Part shown: piece after piece, positions 23,575 to 32,891 of the stretch
Numbering within the stretch: position 1 is the stretch's first letter
Layout: the number at the start of each line of letters is the position of its first letter
Source of the DNA: an uncultured Bacteroidota bacterium
GTDB taxonomy: Bacteria; Bacteroidota; Bacteroidia; B-17B0; Aurantibacillaceae
Direction of reading: 5' to 3'
Assembly: GCA_937873155.1 (NCBI GenBank)
Contig: CALMVZ010000026.1
Location: 1 to 64,000 of the forward strand
DNA: 64,000 nt
Program-made: the position numbers and the translations under genes
Notes under the pieces: model-generated
What the model saw: the letters and a program-made list of their open reading frames with translations, nothing else
Told to the model about the DNA's origin: nothing
Databases searched by the model: none

Positions 23575-24876
23575 TTAAGTGTTAAGCCATTTAAGTATTT
23601 CAGAAACTACATCCCTGTTAAAAGAACCGGGGTTTTTTAGCGCTTCCTGGAATGAAGGTGCGTACTCCATTCCATGGGTACAATTATCCATTACTTTAAA
23701 GGTAGCATTTCCTGAATGATAATGATTAACCGTTTGTGTTAAAATCTCATGGTCTTCTTTTGATGCGATGTAGTCACTCTTCCCCCAAAGTAAAAGTGCT
23801 TTGCCGTTGAAATCTTTCCACAAGCCCGGAAAATTGAAACTATATAATTCGTCATTGTAAGCTCTCGAACGGTAATCGAATACGGGAAGATATTCCTTAC
23901 ATACTTCCTTCTTTTTTGTAGCTTGCTCTGTTGTTAATTTGTCAACGAAATAATAAGAGGCGCACTCACAGGATTCTTTAATATAATCATCCGTTTCAAC
24001 CGGATTCCAGCCATAAGCTTCGGCTATTGTCCGGCGTGTTTTATTTAAATACTCTATGAAGTTAGAACCAATTGTTCCGTAAGCAATAATGCCTTTGATA
24101 GTCGTTTGAGATGCAACTAAGGGGGCAAATACTCCGCCCATGCTATGCCCAATGATGTAGATCCGGTTCGAATCAACATAACTGTACTGTTTCACACTTT
24201 TCACAGCATTTACGTAACCGTCTAATTCTTCTTTAAAGGATACTTCGGAACAAGGTTTGCATTTTATATTATCACCCATTCCTGGTTTTTCAGCGCGTAC
24301 GCAAACAAATCCTGAGCGGGTCAACCCATTCAATAATTGTGTTTCACTTCTTGAAGTATCTAAAGCATTATCCAAAGAATAACAACCAATACCACCAATA
24401 AAAATGATTGCCGGACTCTTTTTATTTGTTTTAGGTTTACTTACAATTAAACGTTGCACACCGGCTACTGACTTTGTAGCAGTGTACTCCATATCAATGT
24501 TAGTGTATTGTTCTTTCATCATTTCTTTAAATACCGACTTGCCGGTTATTTTCTTTTTACCGCGCAGTATTTCATAAGTGAATTCATCACCCCCACGATA
24601 AGTACTCACGAGTTCAACTGCTTCGGCTGGAACATTAGTTTCGATCCCGTTAAGTTTTAAAAGCACATCGCCTTTTAGAAAACCTGTTTTTTCAGCGGTA
24701 GAATTTGCTATAACTTCTGAAATTAAAACACCTTTTTCATTGGGTAATTCCATGATGCGCTTCACATCATCAGTGATCTTATCCAGTTTTGTACCTAAGA
24801 ACGGCCGGCGTTTTAATTCCTGTGAAAAGGAAAAGAAACTTAGAACAGAAAGCAGTGTGATCAATAAATTCTTCAT
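23575..24876 (-). CDS. PDZ domain plus alpha/beta hydrolase, secreted
   Basis: 433 residues. Signal peptide 1-19. A PDZ domain at about 25-110 (GVLISEVIANSTAEKTGFLKGD). An alpha/beta hydrolase at about 135-433 with oxyanion region FIGGIGCYSLD, nucleophile S245 in GHSMGG, an acid in WGKSDYIAS and a His in CTHGMEY. The fold and size fit a peptidase or esterase of the S9/dienelactone-hydrolase type. Transcribed with the DUF885 gene downstream (2-base gap), so both may act on the same extracytoplasmic peptide or ester. Confidence 0.78.
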   Translation of the reverse strand: MKNLLITLLSVLSFFSFSQELKRRPFLGTKLDKITDDVKRIMELPNEKGVLISEVIANSTAEKTGFLKGDVLLKLNGIETNVPAEAVELVSTYRGGDEFTYEILRGKKKITGKSVFKEMMKEQYTNIDMEYTATKSVAGVQRLIVSKPKTNKKSPAIIFIGGIGCYSLDNALDTSRSETQLLNGLTRSGFVCVRAEKPGMGDNIKCKPCSEVSFKEELDGYVNAVKSVKQYSYVDSNRIYIIGHSMGGVFAPLVASQTTIKGIIAYGTIGSNFIEYLNKTRRTIAEAYGWNPVETDDYIKESCECASYYFVDKLTTEQATKKKEVCKEYLPVFDYRSRAYNDELYSFNFPGLWKDFNGKALLLWGKSDYIASKEDHEILTQTVNHYHSGNATFKVMDNCTHGMEYAPSFQEALKNPGSFNRDVVSEILKWLNT

Positions 24877-24910
24877 GATTGAAATAGTTTTTGATCAAAG
24901 TTATTTCAAT

Positions 24911-24946
24911 AAAAAAGAAAACGCCTCCCGCTAAATGGGGGAGAGA
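24911..24946 (-). terminator. Terminator after the two-component operon
   Basis: On the minus strand CTCCC...GGGAG with a short loop, followed by a T-rich run (complement of 24911-24922). It lies after the response regulator stop at 24979. Confidence 0.6.
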
Positions 24947-24978
24947 GGTTGAACGGAAAAATAGAAAGGGTGAGCGGG

Positions 24979-25611
24979 TCAGATATATTTACTCTTCTTC
25001 GCTTTTTCGATCGCTTCCGCTTTCGAATGTACTTCCAGTTTCAGATAAATATTCTTAATGTGGGATTTAACAGTTTCCTTATCTACAAATAGCTGGTCAG
25101 CTATAGTTGAATAACTTTTTCCTGATGATAATAATTCCAATACTTCCAATTCACGCGCTGTTAAAGGGCTTTGCCTGTTCTTATGAAATGAAGAAACCAC
25201 CATACGGGCAATGTTAGTACTCATTGGGGCTCCGCCGTTCTCTAATTCTTTTAACGAATCAATTAATTTTTGCGGCGGCATGTTCTTGGTCAAATACCCG
25301 CTGGCACCTTCGCATAACGCTTTAAATACAAGGTCATCATTTTCGTAAACGGTAACAACAACAACTTGTGTATTCGGAGACAGAACTTTTATTTTGGGAA
25401 TAGCTTCAATGCCATTCATACCGGGTAATTCAATATCCATTAAACAAATATCCGGCGCATCGTCTTTTACGTTCTTAATAGCAGCTTCTGCATTCGAATA
25501 AGCATTGGCTACGGTATAATCACCGCTCTGTTGGATAAGTGTTACAAATGCGTTGCGGATGATGTTATCATCTTCAACGATGATTATTCTTTTTGGAGAC
25601 TGATGTTTCAT
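24979..25611 (-). CDS. NarL/FixJ-type response regulator
   Basis: 210 residues. Receiver domain 1-125 with acidic pocket EDDN and phosphoacceptor D59 (LMDIELPGMNG), the TVYENDD switch and the K of LTKNM. A LuxR-type HTH follows (about 145-205: LTARELEVLELLSSGKSYSTIA, then VKSHIKNIYLKL). Its ATG overlaps the stop of the propeller kinase gene by 4 bases (ATGA), so the pair forms one two-component system. Target genes are not visible; neighbours on either side are separate units. Confidence 0.92.
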   Translation of the reverse strand: MKHQSPKRIIIVEDDNIIRNAFVTLIQQSGDYTVANAYSNAEAAIKNVKDDAPDICLMDIELPGMNGIEAIPKIKVLSPNTQVVVVTVYENDDLVFKALCEGASGYLTKNMPPQKLIDSLKELENGGAPMSTNIARMVVSSFHKNRQSPLTARELEVLELLSSGKSYSTIADQLFVDKETVKSHIKNIYLKLEVHSKAEAIEKAKKSKYI

Positions 25612-28600
25612 GGTACCGGGTTTTGAATGTTCTTATTTATTTTCAGGATTATTTCTGTCCCTGTTTTTTCGGATTGTATTTGTAATGTAGCTCCTGCTTT
25701 TGAAGCACGTTGTTGCATGTTAGATAAGCCAAAGCTGTTCTTGTCGTTCTTCATTTCGAAGCCTGAACCGTTGTCTTTTAATTTCACAGCTATCGCAACG
25801 CCATTAGGTTCAATGCTCAATTTTACTTTGTTGGCTTTAGAATGTTTAATGGTATTTGATAAAGCTTCCTTAAAGATCATCGCGATATTCCTTCCGGAGC
25901 TTGGATGTTGTTTTATATTCCTGAATTCATCCTGTAATCCGCTCACTTCAAATTCGCATCCTGTACCATAGAATAATTCATCTCCGAAATCTTTGATGCG
26001 GATAATGATCTCGTATAAATTGTCATTACCGGGATTGATCGACCAAATGAAATCTTTCGTTCCATGATATAAACGTGACGTGTTTTGAGAGATCACATCG
26101 AGAATTCCATTTGCTTCTTTGTTTTCTTTTGGGACGTGGATCCTGGCCATTTCAACTAACATCGAGATACGTGTTAGTCCATTACCAAATTCGTCATGCA
26201 GATCAAGCGCAGCGGCTTTTCTCACTTTTTCATTTTCTTCTTTACGGATCTCTTCTACTTCTTTTAAGTGCGCGATCTTATTCCGCAAACGGATCCGGTA
26301 AACAGCCCAGCTCGCAAGAATTACAATAACGATAATGAGTAAAAAGAACCAGCCTGTATTCCAGAACGGCGGAGAGATCACAAATGCGAACGAGAAGGGT
26401 TTTGATTCTACACCTTCTGTATTTACAGCTTTTACTTCTAAATTATAATTTCCGGGAGCAAGGTTCGCGAAAGCTAAAGAAAAGATCTGTGAAGGATTCA
26501 CTTTCGTCCACACATTTGAAGATTGCTGCAAACGGTAAAATAAATTGATGTTGTCAGCACCGGAAAAATCAGGAACTGAAAAAACAAAATATAACTTATT
26601 CTGATCGTGATCTAAATTCAATGGAGTAGTAGAGGCGGTTGAAATTGTATCCCGGAAATTATCGATCCGAAGTGATTTTAAGAATATATCAGGTGTATTT
26701 TTATTGATGATCTGTTTATCAGGATAAATGCTTACTAAACCACCGATACCGCCAAATAATAATTCGCCATCGTAAGCTTTATGGAAACCTGCCGAGTTGA
26801 ACTCATTGATACAAACACCATCAGAGGCGCTGTAACTTTTGAATTCCTGTTTCTCCGGATCAAATACAGTGATGCCAAAGTTTGTGGTCATCCAGAACGA
26901 ACCTTTGTTATCGCGGAGTAATCCGTAAATAAAACTGTTCGACAAACCTTTCACGAAATAAAAATTCTTAAATGTTCCCTTTCCTTCCGGATTTTTTAAA
27001 ACACTTAACCCTTTTGTTGTCGCAACAATGATCTCTCCTTTTGTAGTTTCATTCACATCCATCACACGGTTAAATACTAAACTGGTAGTATCGGAAACAT
27101 TATTGCTATAAAATTTATTGATATTGGTTATGATGTTGATGCAGAACAGTCCTTTCGATGTTCCGATCCACCAATTATTCTTCGTATCGATATAAAAGCA
27201 ACTGGGCGATTCAAATTTTAATTTCTCGCCATTAATTTCTGCCTCACTTATTGTCCTGGTTTTTCCAGTGGTAGTATTGTAAACAACAATTCCCTGCCAT
27301 GTACATAAGATCAATTCCTCTTTGGTGTATTTTACAATACGAACTACATGATTTCTTTTGTTTGGCGAAAGCGGCTCTAATACAGTTTGTAAAGTATTCG
27401 ACTTTTTGTCAATTTTATACAAAGCATTTCCGAAGGCGGTCCAGATCGTATTATCGTCATCACAATATAAAGCCTCAACGAAGCGGTTAGTTTTTAATAA
27501 TTGTGAATTCGGACCGATAACATTATAAGTTTTGTTCTTGCGGTCTAATTTAACTAATCCGTAATTTAACCCGGCCCAAAGGACGCCGTCTTTATCTTTA
27601 ACTGTCGCAAAAAAGTTAAGATCATTGTTACTCAATAAAGATGAAGCCATCGAAAATGAGTTCTTCGAATAACTGTAATTGAATGCACCGGCATCACGCG
27701 TACCTATCCAAACAATATCATCTTTTGAATTCGGGTTTTGATAGAGAGCTGTAATGTCGTTACTCTGTAATCCGAAGCGGTTGTTCGGGTTCTTGTAAAA
27801 ATTTTTGTCGATGTATAACGAATCACAATCTGTTGTACAAACCCTGTAAAGGCCGCTATTGGTTCCCAGCCAGATCTTATTCTGGTTATCGATCAATGCA
27901 TGCGCAATAGTTGCGGTTTGTGTTTTGCCGAGAGAAACATTTTTTATTGTTTTATCTGATGTGTTATAGGTATAGAATAAATTACCTATAGAAAAGTAAA
28001 CGAGGTTATTCCTGCAGAGGACAGTATTGCATTCGATCGGTGTTCCGCTTTCTGTTTTAGTTAACAGGTAAAAATCCAGTAATGGCTGAAATGAATTATT
28101 AACAGCATTTAAAACAAAAACCCCTTTATTAGTTGCGGCGTATAAATTATTTTTTTTGTCGTTACAAATAGAATACGTGACAGTACGCAATTCATTTTTT
28201 TGTGATTCTTCAAACACAAACGGTTTAAGAGTAAAATTATTTTTGTTGATCTCTGCAATTGCCAGGCCTTTTCCTGTATAAAGAATAAGTTTATTATTGA
28301 GGAACCAGATCCTGTAAAGGGCAGTAGGTTTTTCGTCTTTCTTTAATTCTTCTTTTAAATGTGTTACTGCAGAAGTGTTGAGATCCATTTTATCTAATCC
28401 ACCAGCACTCAGGGTCCATAAATTAGTATTATCGCTGCAGAATGAATAGATATCATCACCTGAAATTGTTTTGGAATCGAAAGGTTTGAAGTTGTAGTGA
28501 TCGATGATCCTTCCGTCGTAGCGGTTCAATCCGTCCTGTGTTCCGAGCCAGATAAAGCCTTTGCTGTCCTGTAAAATGGAACTGATACTACTTTGTGATA

Positions 28601-28709
28601 AGCCCTGCTCCAGCCACACCTGGTTAAAAAAACCGTGATCCTGCGATTTAACAGGAAAAGACAGTAAAATTGCAAAAACAACAAGATATTTACCTATCAC
28701 CTTGAACAT
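25608..28709 (-). CDS. Propeller-type sensor histidine kinase
   Basis: 1033 residues. Signal peptide, then two seven-bladed regulator propellers (about 25-650) built of repeats such as KGFIWLGTQDGLNRYDG. A Y_Y_Y domain follows (about 690-755: NLEVKAVNTEGVESKP). One transmembrane helix lies at about 765-790. A HisKA_3 region has H838 in DLHDEFGNGL, and the HATPase has NTIKHSKA (N box) and FGLSNM. The topology places the propellers in the periplasm, as in hybrid sensors of Bacteroidota glycan utilisation, but this is not a hybrid kinase and no Sus genes are adjacent. Signals the LuxR-type regulator beside it. Confidence 0.9.
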   Translation of the reverse strand: MFKVIGKYLVVFAILLSFPVKSQDHGFFNQVWLEQGLSQSSISSILQDSKGFIWLGTQDGLNRYDGRIIDHYNFKPFDSKTISGDDIYSFCSDNTNLWTLSAGGLDKMDLNTSAVTHLKEELKKDEKPTALYRIWFLNNKLILYTGKGLAIAEINKNNFTLKPFVFEESQKNELRTVTYSICNDKKNNLYAATNKGVFVLNAVNNSFQPLLDFYLLTKTESGTPIECNTVLCRNNLVYFSIGNLFYTYNTSDKTIKNVSLGKTQTATIAHALIDNQNKIWLGTNSGLYRVCTTDCDSLYIDKNFYKNPNNRFGLQSNDITALYQNPNSKDDIVWIGTRDAGAFNYSYSKNSFSMASSLLSNNDLNFFATVKDKDGVLWAGLNYGLVKLDRKNKTYNVIGPNSQLLKTNRFVEALYCDDDNTIWTAFGNALYKIDKKSNTLQTVLEPLSPNKRNHVVRIVKYTKEELILCTWQGIVVYNTTTGKTRTISEAEINGEKLKFESPSCFYIDTKNNWWIGTSKGLFCINIITNINKFYSNNVSDTTSLVFNRVMDVNETTKGEIIVATTKGLSVLKNPEGKGTFKNFYFVKGLSNSFIYGLLRDNKGSFWMTTNFGITVFDPEKQEFKSYSASDGVCINEFNSAGFHKAYDGELLFGGIGGLVSIYPDKQIINKNTPDIFLKSLRIDNFRDTISTASTTPLNLDHDQNKLYFVFSVPDFSGADNINLFYRLQQSSNVWTKVNPSQIFSLAFANLAPGNYNLEVKAVNTEGVESKPFSFAFVISPPFWNTGWFFLLIIVIVILASWAVYRIRLRNKIAHLKEVEEIRKEENEKVRKAAALDLHDEFGNGLTRISMLVEMARIHVPKENKEANGILDVISQNTSRLYHGTKDFIWSINPGNDNLYEIIIRIKDFGDELFYGTGCEFEVSGLQDEFRNIKQHPSSGRNIAMIFKEALSNTIKHSKANKVKLSIEPNGVAIAVKLKDNGSGFEMKNDKNSFGLSNMQQRASKAGATLQIQSEKTGTEIILKINKNIQNPVP

Positions 28710-28770
28710 ATATGCAAATTACGGGTTTTTAAGCTTAGAATGCTCACCCTTTTTGGGGGTAAATTAAAAT

Positions 28771-28797
28771 GAAAAAGCCCCACATTTCTGTGAGGCT
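28771..28797 (-). terminator. Terminator of tRNA-Val
   Basis: Minus strand: AGCCTCACA, loop GAAA, TGTGGGGCT (nine pairs, one T-G), then TTTTTCATTTT. It starts three bases after the encoded CCA. Confidence 0.8.
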
Positions 28798-28799
28798 GT

Positions 28800-28877
28800 T
28801 GGTGGGGAGTACTGGGTTCGAACCAGTGACCCCCTGCTTGTAAGGCAGGTGCTCTGAACCAGCTGAGCTAACCCCCC
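28800..28877 (-). tRNA. tRNA-Val (anticodon TAC)
   Basis: Acceptor GGGGGGT pairs with ACTCCCC, discriminator A, CCA encoded (28800-28802). Anticodon stem CCTGC/GCAGG with loop CTTACAA, giving TAC. T-arm CTGGTTCGAACCCAG. Confidence 0.96.
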
Positions 28878-28982
28878 AAAAAGAACTAATTAGGGGTGCA
28901 AATGTAATAGCTACATTTTAATTATGCAAATATTTAATGGGACATTTAGCCATAAAAACATGGCTTTGAGAGCACGAAAGAT

Positions 28983-29327
28983 CTAGTTTAAAACCTCAGG
29001 ATTCAGCACTTTCGGTTCACATCCTTTATAGTGTCTTATTTCTACGGTGATCTCGTTGCCTTCGTGTACGCCGCTTGCTTTCAGGTCGATCTCAATATGC
29101 TCAGAGGCGATCTCATCGCTTGTGCGGTTGCCATTGATCAGAATCTCATTCACGCAAAAACCTAAACCATCGGGGCCTACCGGATTCTTAACGTATAAAT
29201 TATTACCGTTGTAATGTCCTTTTAAAATAATTGAAGTACCGGTGCTGGTGGTTGTAGCTTTCCCACCGCAAGCCGTTTGCAGGATAATAAATAATAAAGC
29301 CGCAAGTTTTAGTACCGGGTTTTTCAT
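28983..29327 (-). CDS. Small lipoprotein, function unknown
   Basis: 114 residues. A signal peptide ends in lipobox LQTAC (C20). The mature part has a beta-sandwich-like pattern (TSIILKGHYNGNNLYVKNP) followed by FCVNEILINGN and a Cys-containing C-terminus. The same layout occurs in small Bacteroidota envelope proteins of unknown role. Faces tRNA-Val and is divergent from the secreted protein at 29418. Not recognised further. Confidence 0.65.
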   Translation of the reverse strand: MKNPVLKLAALLFIILQTACGGKATTTSTGTSIILKGHYNGNNLYVKNPVGPDGLGFCVNEILINGNRTSDEIASEHIEIDLKASGVHEGNEITVEIRHYKGCEPKVLNPEVLN

Positions 29328-29395
29328 GATTGCGATTTTGGTGGAATAAAAGTATTAAAAAAACCATTATTTCCAAGCAATCTCCCTAATATTCT

Positions 29396-29403
29396 TATTT
29401 TTG
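29396..29403 (+). promoter_or_regulatory. -7 promoter box
   Basis: TATTTTTG matches TAnnTTTG, 14 bases before the start codon at 29418. A -33 element is not clear. Confidence 0.45.
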
Positions 29404-29417
29404 TATAGAGCCATTTT

Positions 29418-29924
29418 ATGAAAAACCTGATAATTCTCATAGCTGTTCTTTCTGCAATAACATGCCATTCCCAAAAGGATACCATGAAGACAATTTACAA
29501 GAGCCTGCCGGTTTTGAAATTCTATACTATTACAACTGAAACTGTAACAGAAAATGGCACCGTGGTTTATAAAGCCGGAGGGAAAGTTGTAGATAAAGCG
29601 ACCTATGATACTTACACAAGTTCAACCAAAAGCATGGCACAATGCAAGCCTTGCATTATGGAAACTTACGATAACAACAATAAATTAGCCAGCCGCGCTG
29701 TTAAATACCTGGATTGTCCTGTAGGTTACTGGATCAATTATTACCCTTCCGGAAAGATAAGAACCATCGGCCATTACCGCGAAAATGAATCGGATGTCTG
29801 GGATCCGTTATGGGACGCAGGTTATTGCATGAAACACGGTACCTGGACAGAATACGATGAGAAGGGAAAAGTGATTAAACGCGAGATCTACGATTTTGGC
29901 AACCTGAAAGAGAACAAGAAATAA
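29418..29924 (+). CDS. Secreted MORN/YwqK-like repeat protein
   Basis: 168 residues. Signal peptide 1-18. Residues 90-165 carry MORN-like strands (GYWINYYPSGKIRTIGHYREN, HGTWTEYDEKGKVIKREIYDFGNL), as in YwqK-family antitoxin-like proteins. A CKPC motif lies at about residue 76 (AQCKPCIM). There is no toxin neighbour. The next gene, 45 bases on, is a response regulator with its own start, so a shared transcript is possible but not shown. Confidence 0.65.
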   Translation: MKNLIILIAVLSAITCHSQKDTMKTIYKSLPVLKFYTITTETVTENGTVVYKAGGKVVDKATYDTYTSSTKSMAQCKPCIMETYDNNNKLASRAVKYLDCPVGYWINYYPSGKIRTIGHYRENESDVWDPLWDAGYCMKHGTWTEYDEKGKVIKREIYDFGNLKENKK

Positions 29925-29969
29925 GCTTCTTCAGTTTCACTACAGAATTTGATCTTAAATTTACATTAG

Positions 29970-30659
29970 ATGAAAGTACTGGTGATAGAAGATGAAGCCG
30001 AATTACGCAGATCTATTAAAGAATATTTGCATAATGAGGGTTATTTAGTTGAATCAGCCAACGATTTTAATAAAGCTTCAGAAAAAACCAATGTTTATGA
30101 ATACGATTGCATCCTGGTGGATATTACTTTACCACATGGCAACGGACTTGATATAGTAAAGCAATTAAAGAAAGCAGGTTCAGAAGCAGGCGTCATCATT
30201 ATATCCGCAAAAAATTCATTGGATGATAAAATTACAGGATTGGAGTATGGCGCTGATGATTACATTACAAAACCTTTTCATTTACCGGAACTCAACGCGA
30301 GAATAAAATCGCTGTTACGCCGTAAAAGATTTGATGGCAATAACAGGATCACTTTAAATGAAATTTCAATCGAACCCGAGAAACGTCTTGTCACTGTAAA
30401 GAACACAGAACTTATCCTGACAGGAAAAGAGTATGATCTGCTATTGTATTTTGTTGCTAACAAGAACAGGGTGCTGTCGAAGAATGCTATTGCCGAACAT
30501 TTGTGGGGAGATGATGCGGACCGTGTTGACGGGCATGACTTTATTTATACACATATAAAGAATCTTCGGAAAAAATTAATTGAGAAAGGCTGCACAGATT
30601 ATTTGCAGACTATTTATGGGATCGGTTATAATTTTAAGGTGAATGAAACTAATAACTAA
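29970..30659 (+). CDS. OmpR-family response regulator
   Basis: 229 residues. Receiver domain 1-115: EDEAELR, phosphoacceptor D51 in LVDITLPHG, and the Lys of YITKPF. A winged-helix domain runs at about 130-225 (LTGKEYDLLLYF, then DVHDFIYTHIKNLRKKL-like DNA-recognition segment). The stop lies inside the following histidine kinase gene (17-base overlap). With the PepSY-like secreted protein further downstream it forms a typical Bacteroidota sensing cassette. Confidence 0.92.
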   Translation: MKVLVIEDEAELRRSIKEYLHNEGYLVESANDFNKASEKTNVYEYDCILVDITLPHGNGLDIVKQLKKAGSEAGVIIISAKNSLDDKITGLEYGADDYITKPFHLPELNARIKSLLRRKRFDGNNRITLNEISIEPEKRLVTVKNTELILTGKEYDLLLYFVANKNRVLSKNAIAEHLWGDDADRVDGHDFIYTHIKNLRKKLIEKGCTDYLQTIYGIGYNFKVNETNN

Positions 30660-31899
30660 AACCATATTTTATTATTTGTTGATGTGCGTGCCATTAATTT
30701 TAATTGCGTTTTCAGCATCATACTTTTTAATAAAAAGAGCAGTTAATGAAAACCTGAACGAGGAAATATGGAATAAAAAAAGAAAGGCAGAAACATTGAT
30801 AGATTCATTTAAGGAACCAAAAGAAGTGTTTTTCAGTATTGATAATTTATCTTCCATTAAGATAGATTCCACTAATGGAACAGGATATAAATACAAATAC
30901 CTGTTCAAAATGGATCCGGAAGAGGGCGAACAGATCTGGTATTGGCAGCTCAAAAGTTATTATAAGTCAAAAGGTGTGAATTACCTGGTCACGATCACTG
31001 AGCCGAAATTCGAAAATGATGATCTTATTGAGAGTCTTTCGCAAATGCTGTTGTTAACGATCGCTTTTTTGATCTTCTCTTTTTTTATTTTGAACTGGAT
31101 CATTTCCAGGACCCTTTGGAGACCTTTTTACAAAACCATACATGCTTTAAATATATACGATGTTAAAAGGGGCGAGGCCCTTCAACTCGATAAGGTTAAG
31201 ATCAAAGAATTCAGGCAACTCAATGAAACACTTGAGGAGGTTACTGCCAAGATCAGAAATGATTATAAAAACATAAAGGAATTTACCGAAAACGCTTCTC
31301 ATGAAACGCAGACTCCTTTAGCGGTTATCAAAGCCAGGCTGGATCTGTTATTGCAATCTCCGAACTTAAAGGAGAATGACATGAAGCAGCTTGAAGTTAT
31401 TGAACAGTCCGTTGCAAAATTATCATCTTTAAATAAAGCACTTTTATTACTGGCGAAGATCGAGAATAACCAGTTCAAAGAGGTTGAGGAAGTTGACCTA
31501 GAAGCGGTAATAAACAAAACCTTGTTGGTTTATGAAGATATGATCAGCTTAAAAAACATCAAGGTGAAAAGAATTAATAAAGGATCGGCCTGTATGAAAA
31601 TCAATTCTTTGTTAGCAGACATTCTCATAAGCAATCTGGTACAAAATGCAGTTCGTCATAATGAAGCAAACGGGAGCATTAATATCGAGATCTATCCACA
31701 CAGTTTAGTTATAGCTAATACAGGTGATCCCCTTACGGTTGATAAAGAGAAAATATTTGAGAGATTCAGAAAGAACGATGGTTCAAAAGAATCATTAGGT
31801 TTAGGCCTGGCTATTGTAAAAAGTATTTTGAATGCGTATAATTATAAATGTAATTATGAGTACTTAAATGGCTTTCATACGTTTGTACTGGAATTTTAA
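30643..31899 (+). CDS. HisKA-type sensor histidine kinase
   Basis: 418 residues. TM1 about 9-30; periplasmic sensor about 31-132; TM2 about 133-155. A HAMP-like linker precedes the HisKA helix with H220 (ASHETQTPL). The catalytic domain has N box NLVQNAVRHN and G box SLGLGLAIV. The ATPase end is slightly short but intact. It overlaps the OmpR regulator and is followed after 60 bases by a PepSY-like protein. That arrangement suggests the system senses or controls that periplasmic protein. Confidence 0.92.
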   Translation: MKLITKTIFYYLLMCVPLILIAFSASYFLIKRAVNENLNEEIWNKKRKAETLIDSFKEPKEVFFSIDNLSSIKIDSTNGTGYKYKYLFKMDPEEGEQIWYWQLKSYYKSKGVNYLVTITEPKFENDDLIESLSQMLLLTIAFLIFSFFILNWIISRTLWRPFYKTIHALNIYDVKRGEALQLDKVKIKEFRQLNETLEEVTAKIRNDYKNIKEFTENASHETQTPLAVIKARLDLLLQSPNLKENDMKQLEVIEQSVAKLSSLNKALLLLAKIENNQFKEVEEVDLEAVINKTLLVYEDMISLKNIKVKRINKGSACMKINSLLADILISNLVQNAVRHNEANGSINIEIYPHSLVIANTGDPLTVDKEKIFERFRKNDGSKESLGLGLAIVKSILNAYNYKCNYEYLNGFHTFVLEF

Positions 31900-31926
31900 G
31901 AACAGAATTGCTTTAGAATCGTCTCC

Positions 31927-31934
31927 TATATTTG
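31927..31934 (+). promoter_or_regulatory. -7 promoter box for the PepSY-like gene
   Basis: TATATTTG matches TAnnTTTG. An ATTG at 31907-31910 could be the -33 element, although the spacing is a little short. Confidence 0.5.
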
Positions 31935-31959
31935 AATTATAATTTTAAACCAAAGTAAA

Positions 31960-32451
31960 ATGAAAAAGATAACCTTAATTGTAGCGTTGTGTTTAGGTAT
32001 AACCGCAAGCTATGGGCAAGATGTAAAAGAAGCCGATGTTCCCGCGCCCGTTAAAGATGCATTTGCAAAAAAATATCCCGGATTAAAGGCCGAATGGGAA
32101 AAGGAGGATGGGAATTATGAGGCTGAATTTGAAGGAAAGCGTATAAAAACAAATATGGAAACAGGAAGTACATCTAAAGTGAGAGTGGAAGGGACAGTTT
32201 TAATCTCACCAACGGGGTCAATCCTGGAAACGGAAGAAGAAAGTGAAACAAAGTCTTTGCCAAACGGAATTAGTGACTATGTTACAAAAAACCTTGGTGG
32301 TAAAAAAATAAAAGAAGCATATAAGATCACTGATAATACAGGCGTGATCAGTTATGAGATAGAGATCGGTAAAGACGAATATCTTTTTGATAGTAATGGG
32401 GGATTTTTAAAGAAAGCGGAAGAGAAAGATGAGAAGGACGATGATAAGTAA
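31960..32451 (+). CDS. Periplasmic PepSY-like (BLIP-like) protein
   Basis: 163 residues. Signal peptide 1-19 (GITASYGQ). Two PepSY-like repeats follow (about 25-85 and 100-155: APVKDAFAKKYPGLKAEWEK and LPNGISDYVTKNLGGKKIKEA, each with an IxYEIE/YEAEF strand). It is the PF11396 type, common beside OmpR/HisKA pairs in Bacteroidota. These small proteins are thought to bind or inhibit periplasmic partners. It carries its own promoter box and sits directly downstream of the kinase. Confidence 0.82.
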   Translation: MKKITLIVALCLGITASYGQDVKEADVPAPVKDAFAKKYPGLKAEWEKEDGNYEAEFEGKRIKTNMETGSTSKVRVEGTVLISPTGSILETEEESETKSLPNGISDYVTKNLGGKKIKEAYKITDNTGVISYEIEIGKDEYLFDSNGGFLKKAEEKDEKDDDK

Positions 32452-32473
32452 TATAAAACTGAATTAAAAGAAA

Positions 32474-32510
32474 CCCCTGAAACGTACTTGTTCTGCTTCA
32501 GGGGTTTTTT
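32474..32510. terminator. Bidirectional terminator
   Basis: CCCCTGAA (32474-32481) and TTCAGGGG (32497-32504), then TTTTTT; the other strand also has T's beyond the stem. It separates two convergent genes. Confidence 0.82.
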
Positions 32511-32874
32511 ATTTAAATCCAAGTGTCCAACGCTGCAATTCAATTTGCTTACCTGACGCATCGATCACATTTATATTCTCGATCACCATTGCTGAGCCCG
32601 GCTTTGCATATTGGTTTAAAAATTTTGAATCATAACGGTTGCCTTTACCGGGAAGGTCGCCATAGAATGGCGCATTGATCGGGTAAGAAACATGAAAGCT
32701 AACAACCTTTTTTGCTTCGGGCGGACAGATCTTGCAAAGCTTCTTAAAATCAGACATCGTTATAATGCCGCCTGACATGATACAAGAATCTTTCAGATTT
32801 AATTTGGCCATTTTTTGACCGAATGTTTTGCTGCTAATTAAAACGACACAAAATGTGATCAGGAATTTTTTCAT
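32509..32874 (-). CDS. Secreted protein of unknown function (GldM-tail-like)
   Basis: 121 residues. Signal peptide 1-19 (SSKTFGQ). The mature part SCIMSGGIITMSDFKKL, then VSFHVSYPINAPFYGDLPGKGN and VIENINVIDASGKQIEL resembles the C-terminal beta domain found in GldM-like proteins, but the match is weak. It includes two nearby Cys (KKLCKICPPE). It stands 17 bases before the small TonB gene in the direction of transcription, with which it may be co-transcribed. Confidence 0.55.
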   Translation of the reverse strand: MKKFLITFCVVLISSKTFGQKMAKLNLKDSCIMSGGIITMSDFKKLCKICPPEAKKVVSFHVSYPINAPFYGDLPGKGNRYDSKFLNQYAKPGSAMVIENINVIDASGKQIELQRWTLGFK

Positions 32875-32891
32875 GAGAACAATAAAAAAAA